Translations under genes and position numbers: made by a program
Notes under the pieces: generated by a model
Seen by the model: the letters and a program-made list of their open reading frames with translations, nothing else
Told to the model about the DNA's origin: nothing
Databases searched by the model: none
Shown: positions 26,172 to 34,931 of the stretch, one piece after another
How the letters are laid out: the number at the start of each line of letters is the position of its first letter
Numbering within the stretch: position 1 is the stretch's first letter
Assembly: GCF_005146945.1 (NCBI RefSeq)
Contig: NZ_SWMS01000001.1
Location: 372,001-436,000 of the forward strand
Direction of reading: 5' to 3'
DNA length: 64,000 nucleotides
DNA from: Prauserella endophytica
GTDB taxonomy: Bacteria > Actinomycetota > Actinomycetes > Mycobacteriales > Pseudonocardiaceae

Positions 26172-27059
26172 TTGAACGGGCGGTTCACCAGGGAGAAGCT
26201 GGACCAGGTCCTGCGGCAGACGTGTGCCCGCCTCGGTCTGGACCATCGCGGCGCGACGTTGCTGCGGTTCACCAACAACGCGGTGTACTCCCTGGTGAAC
26301 GACCCCGTCGTGGTGCGCATCGTCGGATCACGGGCGCTCCGGCACCGGGCCGGCAAGGTGGTGGCCGTCGCCGAGCACTTCGCGCGGCACGAGGTGCCCG
26401 CCATCCGGCTCGTCGCAGGTGTTGAGCAGCCGCTGCACATCGACGAGCACGTGGTGACGGTCTGGCAGAAGGTCCCCGGCACCGGGACGCGGGCCACGTC
26501 CGCCCAGCTCGCCGTGCTCCTGCGCCAGGTGCACGAGTTGCCGCCGCCGGACGGCGTCGGGCCCTGGCAACCGCTCGCCGACGTGCGTGCGCGGGTGTCC
26601 GATGCCGAGGAGCTCGCTCCCGGTGACCGGCGGTTCCTGCTCGAGCGCTGCCGCGAGGTGGAGGCCGAGCTGGCCGAGCTCAAGTTCGTGCTGCCCACGG
26701 CGCTCGTGCACGGCGACGCCCATCCGGGCAACGTCATCGTGGGCGACGACGGCCCCGTTCTGTGCGACTTCGACTCCGCGTGCGCGGGCCCGCCCGAATG
26801 GGATCTGGTCCCGTTGGCTGTGGGCAGGCAGCGCTTCGGGGACCCCTCGGCCTGGTACCGGGCGCTGGCGCTGACGTACGGCTTCGACGTCACGTCCTGG
26901 GAGGGCTTCGGCGTGCTGCGGGCGGCCAGGGAGCTCAAGCTGACCACCAGCGTGCTGCCGATCATGCGCAGCCATCCGGCCGTGCGGCGGGAGCTACGTC
27001 GCAGGCTGGAGGACCTCAGGGCGGGCCGACAGCACACCCGGTGGGTGCGGTACCGCTGA
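26172..27059 (+). CDS. aminoglycoside phosphotransferase-fold protein (APH/choline kinase superfamily)
   Basis: 295 aa from TTG 26172, which has GAGGATCC upstream. It is the only visible start that follows the XRE stop. Kinase-fold motifs are intact: catalytic loop ALVHGDAHPGNVIVG (HGDxxxxN) and metal-binding CDFDSA; the N-lobe has VVVRIVGS where the ATP lysine/arginine lies. The substrate may be a small hydroxyl compound. Resistance is not implied, since most actinomycete members of this fold are not resistance enzymes. Likely co-transcribed with the XRE-TPR regulator. Confidence 0.8.
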   Translation: MNGRFTREKLDQVLRQTCARLGLDHRGATLLRFTNNAVYSLVNDPVVVRIVGSRALRHRAGKVVAVAEHFARHEVPAIRLVAGVEQPLHIDEHVVTVWQKVPGTGTRATSAQLAVLLRQVHELPPPDGVGPWQPLADVRARVSDAEELAPGDRRFLLERCREVEAELAELKFVLPTALVHGDAHPGNVIVGDDGPVLCDFDSACAGPPEWDLVPLAVGRQRFGDPSAWYRALALTYGFDVTSWEGFGVLRAARELKLTTSVLPIMRSHPAVRRELRRRLEDLRAGRQHTRWVRYR

Positions 27060-27213
27060 ACGGGGACGGTTTTTGCTTTCGTTCAACGACAAGATCTGAC
27101 CGCTCGTCGTTTGCGATTTTCCAGGTTGCGCAGGGTGACAATTTCACCCCGACTGATCACTTCGAACGGTTGACGAGACGCCAACTGGTGCAATTTGCAG
27201 CCACACAGCGTCA

Positions 27214-29295
27214 CTAGCTGGGGTTTTCCACCTGCCGTAGCCGCTCCCGCACCTCGCTCGCCTCGGGCCTGCCGAGTTCGGTGTAGATCGGCAGCACCGC
27301 CTCGTAGCGCTGCCTGGCCTCGTCCGCACGGCCCGCCGACTCGGCCACCTCCGCGAGCACCTGCATGGCCCTGGCCTCCTCGAACGCCGACCCGCGTTGC
27401 CGCATCACCTCGCGCGCCTCGGTGACGTGCTCGGTCGCCTCGGCCGTCCGGCCGTCCAGCGCCAGCGCGCGGGCGAGGTCGATCCCGGCCCTGGCCACGT
27501 TGTAGCCGTCGCCCTGCTCGGCCAGCAGTGCCTTGGCCTGTTCGAGCTGTTCGATCGCCTCGCCGGTCCGGCCCAGCCTCGTCAGCGTCACGCCGAGGTT
27601 GACCTGTGCGAGCGCGACATCGTGTGGCCGCTTCAGCTCTCGGGAGCGGCGCAGGTCGTCGGTGAACTCGCGGTGCGCGTCCTCGAGCCTGCCCTGCGCC
27701 AGCGCGACCAGGCCGAGCCCTTCGACCGACCTGATCCCGGGTACCTGGTCGCCGTCCGGTCGCAGCCTTCGCAGCGCGGCGCTGTAGTGCTCGACGGCCT
27801 CGTCGAACCGGCCGGCGCCCCGGCACGCGGCGCCGCACCGGTTGAGCATGATCACCTCGGCGTCCGCGTTGCCCCACTGCTGAGCGCACCGCACGCCGAG
27901 CTGGCTCACGGTCAGGAAGTCGCGGTAGTGCTTGCGGAGCAGGAACAGCGGCCACATGGCGTCGCCGAGGTGCCAGGCCAGCTCAGGGTGGTCGAGCTGG
28001 GCAGCCGCCTGCATCGCGGCGAAGACGTTGGTGCGCTCGCGCTCCAGCCAGTCGAGTGCCTCGTCCTCGGCGGGCAGCGACGCGGCGTCGGGCCGCCTGC
28101 TCGCGTACTCGTAGGGCAGCGGCTCCTGGTCGGGGGTCACGAGATGAGCGGTCGAGCGCGCTGCGCGCAGGTACCACTCGAGGATCCGCAGCTGGGCGTC
28201 CCTTCGCTCGTCGCCGCTCTCGTGCTCCTCGGCCTTCTCGACGGCGTGCAGCCGGTACAGGTCGTGGAAGGCGTAGCGGCCGTCCTCCGGCTCGGTGACC
28301 ATGTTGACCTCGACGAGCTCGTCGAGCAGCCGCCGCGTCGCCGCGACGGAGCCGTTCACGGCGGCTGCGGCCACGCCCTCACTGAACTCGGCGCCCGGGT
28401 GCAGCCCCAGCAAGCGGTAGGCCCTCGCGGCCTCCGCCGGCAGCGCCTGGTAGGCGAGATCGAACGACGCCTGCACGGAGTCTCCCTCTTTGCCCGCCGA
28501 GAGCACCGAGAGCCGTCGCCGGCCCACGCTCAGCTCGGAGGCAGTCCGTGCCAGCGTCGCCTTCGGCTTGGCCACCAGCCGCCCAGCCACCGAACACAGC
28601 GCGATCGGCAGGCCCGCGGTGAGACGGACGATCGTCGTGGCATGTGCACGTTCAGTATCCACGCGATCGACGCCGAGTGTGTCCCGCAAAAGGGTCATGG
28701 AATGCTCGGCGCTCAGGGGATCCAGCGCGAGCAGCTCCGCGCCCTCGTCCACGGCGAGACCGCCGAGCGGCCGCCTGCTGGTGACCACGACGAGACTGCC
28801 GGGCGCGGCCGGGATCAGCGGCCGCACCTGCGCCTCTGAACCCGCGTTGTCGAGCAGCACCAGCATCGGGACCGACGCGGTGAGCGTGCGGTACAGCCCG
28901 CCCTGCTCCTCGACGTCGACGGGTACGCGGCTGCCCGGCACGCCGAGCGCACGCAGGAACTGGCCGAGCACCTCGCCGACGGCGACGGGACCGGTGGGGT
29001 CGAACGCGCCGAGGCTCGCCTGCAGCGCGCCGCCGGGGAACTGGTTCTCGATCTCGGTGAGCCAGTGCAGCGCGAGGGCCGTCTTGCCGATCCCGCCGGG
29101 GCCGCTGATCACCTGGACCACGGTGTGGCCGCCCGCCGAGGCTAGCGCGTCCTGCAGGCGCTGGAGCTCCTCGGCGCGGTTGGTGAACCGCGCCGGTGGC
29201 CGCTTGAGCTGGCGCGGCACGATCGAATCGGTGCCTCTCGGGGCGGTCGCTTCAGAGCTTCCTCGCTGCCGTGGCAAGGACCGGTCGATCGTCAC
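27214..29295 (-). CDS. STAND-type NB-ARC ATPase with C-terminal TPRs (AfsR/SARP-like without the DNA-binding domain)
   Basis: 693 aa, GTG start with GGAGGAG upstream. The NB-ARC-like NTPase has Walker A SGPGGIGKT (residues 64-72), Walker B VPMLVLLDN and sensor VVVTSRRPLGGLA. A winged-helix region (about 270-360) precedes TPR repeats to the C-terminus (LGLVALAQGRLEDAHREF, NLGVTLTRLGRTGEAIEQL and others). AfsR/SARP regulators share this order but begin with an OmpR-type DNA-binding domain, which is absent. It may regulate by protein contact. It converges on the APH-fold gene. Confidence 0.88.
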   Translation of the reverse strand: MTIDRSLPRQRGSSEATAPRGTDSIVPRQLKRPPARFTNRAEELQRLQDALASAGGHTVVQVISGPGGIGKTALALHWLTEIENQFPGGALQASLGAFDPTGPVAVGEVLGQFLRALGVPGSRVPVDVEEQGGLYRTLTASVPMLVLLDNAGSEAQVRPLIPAAPGSLVVVTSRRPLGGLAVDEGAELLALDPLSAEHSMTLLRDTLGVDRVDTERAHATTIVRLTAGLPIALCSVAGRLVAKPKATLARTASELSVGRRRLSVLSAGKEGDSVQASFDLAYQALPAEAARAYRLLGLHPGAEFSEGVAAAAVNGSVAATRRLLDELVEVNMVTEPEDGRYAFHDLYRLHAVEKAEEHESGDERRDAQLRILEWYLRAARSTAHLVTPDQEPLPYEYASRRPDAASLPAEDEALDWLERERTNVFAAMQAAAQLDHPELAWHLGDAMWPLFLLRKHYRDFLTVSQLGVRCAQQWGNADAEVIMLNRCGAACRGAGRFDEAVEHYSAALRRLRPDGDQVPGIRSVEGLGLVALAQGRLEDAHREFTDDLRRSRELKRPHDVALAQVNLGVTLTRLGRTGEAIEQLEQAKALLAEQGDGYNVARAGIDLARALALDGRTAEATEHVTEAREVMRQRGSAFEEARAMQVLAEVAESAGRADEARQRYEAVLPIYTELGRPEASEVRERLRQVENPS

Positions 29296-29410
29296 GCGTA
29301 CTCCTCCGAAGGCACACTTCGCCGTGCGCGATCATCGCCCAGAGTGCGGGTGTGGATACGCGAAAGAGAGCAAATTGGGCTGAACGGCGCAGCAGGTGAG
29401 ACCGCCCGGC

Positions 29411-30433
29411 CTAGGCGACCGGCGCGCGGGTCAGCACCACCGCGAAGCCGAAGGCGAGCCCCATCACGATCAGCTCGAGCGTCGCCCACGTCGCGAGCGC
29501 CGTGCGCTGGTGCCGCATGATCTTCGGCAGCAGCCGGAAGCGCAGGTACGCGCCGAAGCAGCCGATGGCTGCCGTGCACGCGAGCTTGAGCAGCACGAGC
29601 TGGCCGTACGGCGTGGTGAACAGCGCGGTCCAGAGGTCCATCGTCGGGTTGAGGTTGAGCTCGACCAGGCCGTTGAACAGCCCGGTCGCCGCCGAGATCG
29701 CCAGGCACAGCGTCGCGAGCTTGGAGAACCGGGGCAGGGCGTACGCGAGCAGCGTGCGGTTGCCGACGAGCAGCGTCGCCATCGCGCCGAGCCCGCCCGT
29801 CCAGGCGACGGCGCTCATGACGTGCAGCTCCATCGAGATCATCGTGTAGTCGTGGAACGACCAGTTCGAGGCGTGCCCGGTGACCGGAAGGGGCAGCAGC
29901 GCGAACAAGCCGAGCCCCACGCGGACCTCGGCGGGCACCTTCTCGCCGTGGCGAACGGCCAGCACGTTCAGCGCCATGAGCCCCAGTGCGAGCACGGCGA
30001 CGATCAGCAGCGCCTTGCCGGCCCCGACCGCGCCGACGTATTCGGCGATGTCACCGAAGCCGACCGTGCCGGCCGCGGGCCGGTACTCGGCGGTCTGCAG
30101 CACGAGGGTGACGAGCGCGGTGACCGCCCACGCCAGGGACGCCGCGACCGCGGCCGGGCGGGCGCGGCGGAGCACCGGTTCGGTGAGCTTGGGCCGGTCG
30201 TAGCCCACGAGCACCGACAGCAGGGCCAGTCCGATGGCGGTGACCGCCGAGATGTCGAGCAGCACCCGCACGATCGGGATGCCGACCGAGACCACCTCGC
30301 TGACCTCGGTGATGCCGCTGACCGGCGAGGTCGCCGTGAGCGCGATGCCGATGAGCACACCGGCGAGCGCCGAGGCGAGCACGCCGAGCAGGACGCCGGC
30401 CGTGGCGGGCGAGGTGGTCTCGGCCCTGGTCAT
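29411..30433 (-). CDS. copD: CopD-domain copper transport/resistance membrane protein
   Basis: 340 aa from ATG 30433, three bases after the copC stop. Eight or so transmembrane helices; the CopD domain carries His/Met-containing helices such as MELHVMSAVAWTGGLGAMA (about 200-220). It is thought to move copper across the membrane together with CopC-like periplasmic proteins. It is the third gene of the ycnI-copC-copD series. Confidence 0.88.
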   Translation of the reverse strand: MTRAETTSPATAGVLLGVLASALAGVLIGIALTATSPVSGITEVSEVVSVGIPIVRVLLDISAVTAIGLALLSVLVGYDRPKLTEPVLRRARPAAVAASLAWAVTALVTLVLQTAEYRPAAGTVGFGDIAEYVGAVGAGKALLIVAVLALGLMALNVLAVRHGEKVPAEVRVGLGLFALLPLPVTGHASNWSFHDYTMISMELHVMSAVAWTGGLGAMATLLVGNRTLLAYALPRFSKLATLCLAISAATGLFNGLVELNLNPTMDLWTALFTTPYGQLVLLKLACTAAIGCFGAYLRFRLLPKIMRHQRTALATWATLELIVMGLAFGFAVVLTRAPVA

Positions 30434-30435
30434 GA

Positions 30436-31002
30436 CTACTTCTTCTCCGGTGCGCGGCCCATGCGCAGCGCGACCGTCACCCCGGCAACGAGGAGCGCCG
30501 CGGCGAGCACGATCCACACCCACACCGGCACCCCGGACGACGAGTCGGCGGCCTCGCTCTGGTTCGCCTGCGTCTGCGGCGTGTCCGGTGCCGCGGCCAC
30601 CGAGGACGGAGGCTGCGGGCCGCCCGTGCCCTGACCCGCCTGCGTGAGGGTGAACCGGATCTCCTCGGAGACCGGGTGCCCGTCTGCGGACAGGATGCGG
30701 TAGCCGATCACGTACTCACCGGCGGGGCCGAGCGGGCGCACCGGTGCGGTCACGACGTTGCGCTCGACCCGCACCGTGCCCTCGGCGTACTGACCGCCGT
30801 CCGGCCCGGTGACCGCGACCTCGTTGACGTCGCCCTCCTGCACGGCCTGGTCGAAGGTCAGCGTGATCGTGCTCGGCGCGCTCTCGACCTGCGCGCCCTC
30901 GGCCGGGTCGGACGAGATGAGCGTGTTGTGCGCGGCCGCGGCCCCGGCGCCGCCGAACAGCGCCAGCACCGCGATGCCCGCGACGACCAGTGCCCGCCTC
31001 AT
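30436..31002 (-). CDS. copC: CopC-family copper-binding protein
   Basis: 188 aa. The signal peptide ends at GAAAAH, so the mature protein probably begins with His (HNTLISSDPAEG), the copper brace in this family. SADGHPVSEEIRF is the second copper-site motif. A Ser/Gln-rich linker is followed by a C-terminal membrane helix (about 158-178) and a basic tail, making it membrane-tethered as usual in actinobacteria. The start overlaps the ycnI stop (ATGA). Confidence 0.92.
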   Translation of the reverse strand: MRRALVVAGIAVLALFGGAGAAAAHNTLISSDPAEGAQVESAPSTITLTFDQAVQEGDVNEVAVTGPDGGQYAEGTVRVERNVVTAPVRPLGPAGEYVIGYRILSADGHPVSEEIRFTLTQAGQGTGGPQPPSSVAAAPDTPQTQANQSEAADSSSGVPVWVWIVLAAALLVAGVTVALRMGRAPEKK

Positions 31003-31709
31003 GACCGGCCCTGCTTCCGCGCTCGCAGGGTCGCGCCCACGCCGAAGCCGACGCCGAGAGCGCCGACGGCGAGGCCGGCGCCGCCGAGCCAGCGCGCCGT
31101 GGTGTCGGTGCTCGCCGCCGCCTGGGTGTCCTCGGCGGCCTCGGACTCGGTACTGGCGTGCTCTGCGCTGCCGCCGTGCCCGTGCCCGTCACCGGAGGGT
31201 TCGGCCAGCTCGACCGTGGGCGCGGGGTGCTCGGGCTCCTCGTCGCCCTTGGCCTCCTGGTTCCAGTTGGCGACGCTGCCGTCGGAGTAGGTCTGCGCCG
31301 CGGGCAGCACGAGCGTGTCCACGTCCTCGGGCAGCGGACCCGCCGTGAAGGCGAACTCCTGGTAGGACGTGGTGCCCGCCGGGATCTCGTTGCCCGGCTG
31401 CGCGGTCCACGTGATCTTGCTGACCACGTCGTTCTTGGTGACCTCCGCATTCCAGCCCGGTACGGGTTTGGTGCGGGCGGAGCTGATCGCGTACTCGGCG
31501 GGGATGGTCACCTCGAGCTTGACCGTGCCCGCCTGCGCCTCTTCGTTGGGCACGCGCAGCACGATCGCGCCGTAGCCGCCCTTCTCCGGCTGGCTGCCGT
31601 AGACGTCGGCGGTGACGTGCGCCGAGGCGATCCCGGCCGTCGCGAGCCCGGTCGCGCCGAGAGTGGCCGAGGCCACGAGCGCACGCCGAAAGAATCGATG
31701 TGTCGACAT
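30999..31709 (-). CDS. ycnI: YcnI-family (DUF1775) copper-associated surface protein
   Basis: 236 aa from ATG 31709. The signal peptide ends SAHVTA, placing His at the mature N-terminus, where YcnI binds Cu(II) through a mono-His site; a conserved Trp is in VPGWNAEVTKND. A His/Gly/Glu-rich spacer (DGHGHGGSAEH) precedes the C-terminal membrane helix and basic tail. The ribosome-binding site AGGAGAG lies inside an mRNA hairpin (31718-31772). First gene of ycnI-copC-copD. Confidence 0.92.
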   Translation of the reverse strand: MSTHRFFRRALVASATLGATGLATAGIASAHVTADVYGSQPEKGGYGAIVLRVPNEEAQAGTVKLEVTIPAEYAISSARTKPVPGWNAEVTKNDVVSKITWTAQPGNEIPAGTTSYQEFAFTAGPLPEDVDTLVLPAAQTYSDGSVANWNQEAKGDEEPEHPAPTVELAEPSGDGHGHGGSAEHASTESEAAEDTQAAASTDTTARWLGGAGLAVGALGVGFGVGATLRARKQGRS

Positions 31710-31717
31710 ATAGGGGT

Positions 31718-31772
31718 TCTCTCCTGAACGAATTCGGATCCTGGGAAAGGCGAAGCAGGTGTTCAGGAGAGA
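31718..31772 (-). promoter_or_regulatory. mRNA stem-loop sequestering the ycnI ribosome-binding site
   Basis: On the minus-strand transcript, TCTCTCCTGAAC (from 31772) pairs perfectly with GTTCAGGAGAGA (ending 31718), a 12-bp stem around a 31-nt loop. The 3' arm contains the only Shine-Dalgarno sequence (AGGAGAG) nine bases before the ycnI ATG. The 5' arm overlaps the end of the upstream membrane-protein gene, so translation of that gene could open the stem. Confidence 0.6.
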
Positions 31773-32287
31773 GCCGGAGGGCCGCGCCTGCCGTGGACAC
31801 GGCGCAGCAGCACGTCGACTAACTGCGTGCCACCAGCGGGCCGGACGGTGGCGCGAGCCACTGTGGCGGAAGGCACCGGTGCCGGCGACCACACCCTCGG
31901 CAGCAGCAGGCGCAGCGTGGCGACGGCCACGAGCAGCATCGACTCGGCGTGGGCCAGCAGCAGCGCCGTGCCAACGGTCGCGAGCGCATGGGTCAGCGTC
32001 ATGCCCGCGCCACTGGCCGCGTGGCCGGAGAGCTCGGTGAGCACCAGGTGCATCACCAGCTGGGCGCTGCCGAGCACGAACAGGATGCCGGGCAGGCCAC
32101 GGGTGCGGTCGGCCGCCGCTGTGGACACCCAGCCGATCAGCACGCTCAGCAACACCGTTGTGGCGGGGTGCGGCAGGTCACCATCGGCGAGACCGTGCGC
32201 ACTCGTGGTGAGCGCGGCCGACGAGATCGCGAGCAGGACGCCGCGCGCGAACCGTAACGCGCTGCGAGAATGCCTGGATCTGCTCAC
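31763..32287 (-). CDS. small integral membrane protein upstream of the copper genes
   Basis: 174 aa, GTG start with only a weak ribosome-binding site. About four to five hydrophobic helices with several His residues (SAHGLADGDLPHPATTVLL, SAQLVMHLVLTELSGHAAS, LTHALATVGTALLLAHAES). Its stop codon is inside the hairpin before ycnI, so it is the likely first gene of the copper operon. Family not recognised; a metal-related role is inferred from position. Confidence 0.7.
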   Translation of the reverse strand: MSRSRHSRSALRFARGVLLAISSAALTTSAHGLADGDLPHPATTVLLSVLIGWVSTAAADRTRGLPGILFVLGSAQLVMHLVLTELSGHAASGAGMTLTHALATVGTALLLAHAESMLLVAVATLRLLLPRVWSPAPVPSATVARATVRPAGGTQLVDVLLRRVHGRRGPPALS

Positions 32288-32478
32288 TCGCCTAGGGTAT
32301 TGGAGGGCGGAACGGGGCCCACGCCACTACCCGCCGCTCTATTCCGATTGTCGAAACTTCGCAACATTCCGCGCGTCCTCAGTTGCTGATTTCCGCTGGA
32401 TAGGCAACGGTATGTCCACATCGGCGGCCGGGGTTCTGCCCCATACGTGATTGTGGAACGCCCCCAGGGGCCTAGGGT

Positions 32479-32498
32479 GTTAACCCGAACGGGTTAAC
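32479..32498. promoter_or_regulatory. 20-bp perfect palindrome, candidate operator of the osmoprotectant operon
   Basis: GTTAACCCGAACGGGTTAAC is self-complementary over 9-bp arms with a 2-nt centre. It lies 41 bp upstream of the BCCT start codon and is AT-rich at its ends against a GC-rich background. The shape is typical of a dimeric repressor site (TetR/GntR class). No regulator gene is adjacent. Confidence 0.6.
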
Positions 32499-32507
32499 GG
32501 CTATGAA

Positions 32508-32524
32508 AGGAGGCCGCGCCTCCT
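32508..32524 (+). promoter_or_regulatory. leader hairpin before the BCCT gene
   Basis: AGGAGGC-CGC-GCCTCCT forms a 7-bp stem with a 3-nt loop in the 5' untranslated region. Its left arm holds a consensus AGGAGG that is too far (25 nt) from ATG 32539 to be the usual site. The nearer GAGG at 32526 is the likelier Shine-Dalgarno. Confidence 0.35.
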
Positions 32525-32538
32525 CGAGGCGCGTGCAT

Positions 32539-34287
32539 ATGTCTGAACAGTCTGAAGAAGACAGGTTGGCGGCACGGACGGTGGTGGACGACGGCGACCG
32601 GGCCAACGCACCGGAGGAGACCGGCGTCGCCGCCGGGCCCGGCCCAGACGAGCACGTGCCTCCAGTCGTCGCGGCGGACCGACCCGCCGAGACCGACCGC
32701 ACGGTGTTCGGCATCGCCGCGGTGCTCGCCCTCGCGATCGTCGGCTGGGGCATCGCCTCGCCGAGCAGTCTCGCCTCGGTGACCGACACCCTGCTCAACA
32801 AAGCCGTGATCCCCTACGGCGGCTGGGCCTTCGTGCTCACCGCGTCCGGGTTCGTCGTCTTCGCCGTGTGTCTGGCCATAAGCCGTTACGGCCGGATCAA
32901 GCTCGGCCAGGACAAGGAGAAGCCCGAGTTCCGCACGGCGTCGTGGATCGCCATGATGTTCAGCGCCGGTATGGGCATCGGGCTGATGTTCTTCGGCGTG
33001 TACGAGCCGGTCTCGCACCTGGCCAGCCCGCCCCCGGGCAGCGCGGTGCCGAACTCCGACGAGGCCGTGCACACCGCGATGGCCACGACGCTGTTCCACT
33101 GGACCGTCCACCCGTGGGCGATCTACGCCGTCGTGGGTCTCGCGATCGCCTACAGCACGTTCCGCCGCGGCCGCAGCCAGCTGATCAGCGCCGTGTTCGA
33201 GCCGCTGATCGGCAAGCGGCGCAGCGAGGGTCCGCTCGGCAAGGCCATCGACGTGATGGCGATCTTCGCCACCCTGTTCGGCTCCGCCGCGTCGCTCGGC
33301 CTCGGCGCACTGCAGGTGGGCGGTGGCATGGCCGCCGTCGACTGGATCGACAACCCCGGCACGGGCCTGCTCGTCGGCATCATCGCCGTGCTCACCGTGG
33401 CGTTCATCGCCTCCGCTGTCTCCGGTGTCGCCAAGGGCATCCAGTGGCTGTCCAACATCAACATGGTGCTGGCTGCCGTGCTCGCCCTGTTCGTGCTGGT
33501 GGTCGGCCCGACGGTGCTGATCCTCAACCTCGTGCCGAACGCGATCGGCGACTACTTCCGCGAACTCGCCGAGATGTCCGGCCGCTCCGGCGTCACCGGC
33601 GGCGAGGAGATGCAGACCTGGCTCGGCGGCTGGACCGTCTTCTACTGGGCCTGGTGGATCTCCTGGACGCCCTTCGTCGGCATGTTCATCGCCCGCATCT
33701 CGCGTGGCCGCACCATCAGGCAGTTCATCATCGGTGTCATCGCGGTGCCGAGCGTCGTCAGCCTGATCTGGTTCGCGATCTTCGGTGGGGCCGCGATCGA
33801 CCAGCAGCGCAACGGCGTCGACATCGCGGGCGCAGGCGGTGAGGAGGCCGCGACGTTCGAACTGCTGCAGCACCTGCCGTGGTTCGTGCCGATCGCCGTG
33901 GTCGTGATGCTCCTCGTGTCGATCTTCTTCGTGTCCGGGGCCGATGCAGCGTCGGTGGTCATGGGCACGCTGTCGCAGAAGGGCACCGTGGAGCCGAAGA
34001 AGAACGTGGTGATCTTCTGGGGTGTGCTCACCGGTGCGGTGGCCGCCGTGATGCTCCTCGTCGGCGGGGACAGCGCGCTCACGGGTCTGCAATACCTGAC
34101 GATCCTCGTCGCCGTTCCGTTCGTGATCGTGATGCTGGGTCTGTGTATCTCGGTGTATCGGGACCTCCGGCACGACCCGCTGATGATCAAGGAGGACGAG
34201 ATGATGCGTTCGCTCGAGGCCATCCACGCCGAGCGGACGGATGAGGAGAAGCGGAAGCGCCGTCCGTTCCGGAGCCGCAGGCCGTGA
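32539..34287 (+). CDS. BCCT-family betaine/choline/carnitine transporter
   Basis: Secondary carrier for compatible solutes, 582 aa from ATG 32539. A start 36 nt upstream would read through the leader hairpin and has no ribosome-binding site. Acidic N-terminal cytoplasmic tail of about 60 residues, then twelve helices. BCCT landmarks: GMGIGLMFFGVYEPVSH and the tryptophan-rich WAWWISWTPFVGMFIARISR. The C-terminus is charged (RTDEEKRKRRP), as in osmosensing BetP-type carriers. Its stop overlaps the ABC permease start, so both uptake systems share a message. Confidence 0.92.
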   Translation: MSEQSEEDRLAARTVVDDGDRANAPEETGVAAGPGPDEHVPPVVAADRPAETDRTVFGIAAVLALAIVGWGIASPSSLASVTDTLLNKAVIPYGGWAFVLTASGFVVFAVCLAISRYGRIKLGQDKEKPEFRTASWIAMMFSAGMGIGLMFFGVYEPVSHLASPPPGSAVPNSDEAVHTAMATTLFHWTVHPWAIYAVVGLAIAYSTFRRGRSQLISAVFEPLIGKRRSEGPLGKAIDVMAIFATLFGSAASLGLGALQVGGGMAAVDWIDNPGTGLLVGIIAVLTVAFIASAVSGVAKGIQWLSNINMVLAAVLALFVLVVGPTVLILNLVPNAIGDYFRELAEMSGRSGVTGGEEMQTWLGGWTVFYWAWWISWTPFVGMFIARISRGRTIRQFIIGVIAVPSVVSLIWFAIFGGAAIDQQRNGVDIAGAGGEEAATFELLQHLPWFVPIAVVVMLLVSIFFVSGADAASVVMGTLSQKGTVEPKKNVVIFWGVLTGAVAAVMLLVGGDSALTGLQYLTILVAVPFVIVMLGLCISVYRDLRHDPLMIKEDEMMRSLEAIHAERTDEEKRKRRPFRSRRP

Positions 34288-34931
34288 ATCTCCTCGACTA
34301 CGTAGCCGACCGGTGGGATCGGCTGTCCCTGCAAGCGTGGCTGCACGTCAGCGAAGTCGTGCAGTCCACGCTCATCGCCGCGGTCATCGGCGTGCTGATC
34401 GGCGTCGCGGTGTACCGCAGCCCGATCGGCTCTGCCGTGGCCACAGCACTGGCCAGCACGATCCTCACCATCCCGTCGTTCGCGCTGCTCGGCCTGCTCA
34501 TCCCCGTCTTCGGGCTGGGTGCGCTGCCGACCGTGATCGCGCTCGTGCTGTACGCGCTGCTGCCGATCACCCGCAACACGATCGTCGGCCTCGCCGGCGT
34601 GGACCCGGCCGTTACCGATGCCGCCAAGGGCATCGGGATGAGCCGGACCGCCGTGCTGACGAGGGTCGAGCTGCGACTCGCCTGGCCGGCGATCCTTGCC
34701 GGGATGCGCGTGTCCACTCAGATGCTGATGGGCATCGCGGTGATCGCCGCATACGCCAAGGGTCCCGGCCTGGGCAGCGAGGTCTTCTCCGGCCTGACGC
34801 GGGCCGGCAGCGCCAACGCGACCAACCAGGCGCTCGCGGGCACGCTCGGTGTCGTCATCCTCGCCCTGCTGCTCGAGGGCGTCTATTTCCTCATCGCTCG
34901 CTTCACCATCTCGAGGGGTATCCGTGGCTGA
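34284..34931 (+). CDS. osmoprotectant ABC permease (OpuCB/ProW type), first copy
   Basis: 215 aa, GTG overlapping the BCCT stop (GTGA). Five to six helices and the EAA motif LPITRNTIVGLAGVDPAVTD followed by AAKGIGMSR, typical of glycine betaine/carnitine/choline permeases. Overlaps the ATPase start by 8 nt. Confidence 0.92.
   Translation: MNLLDYVADRWDRLSLQAWLHVSEVVQSTLIAAVIGVLIGVAVYRSPIGSAVATALASTILTIPSFALLGLLIPVFGLGALPTVIALVLYALLPITRNTIVGLAGVDPAVTDAAKGIGMSRTAVLTRVELRLAWPAILAGMRVSTQMLMGIAVIAAYAKGPGLGSEVFSGLTRAGSANATNQALAGTLGVVILALLLEGVYFLIARFTISRGIRG

Noticed and set aside
26172-27059. Aminoglycoside resistance gene
   Set aside because: Only the general kinase-fold motifs are present; no close resemblance to known resistance enzymes can be claimed by eye.
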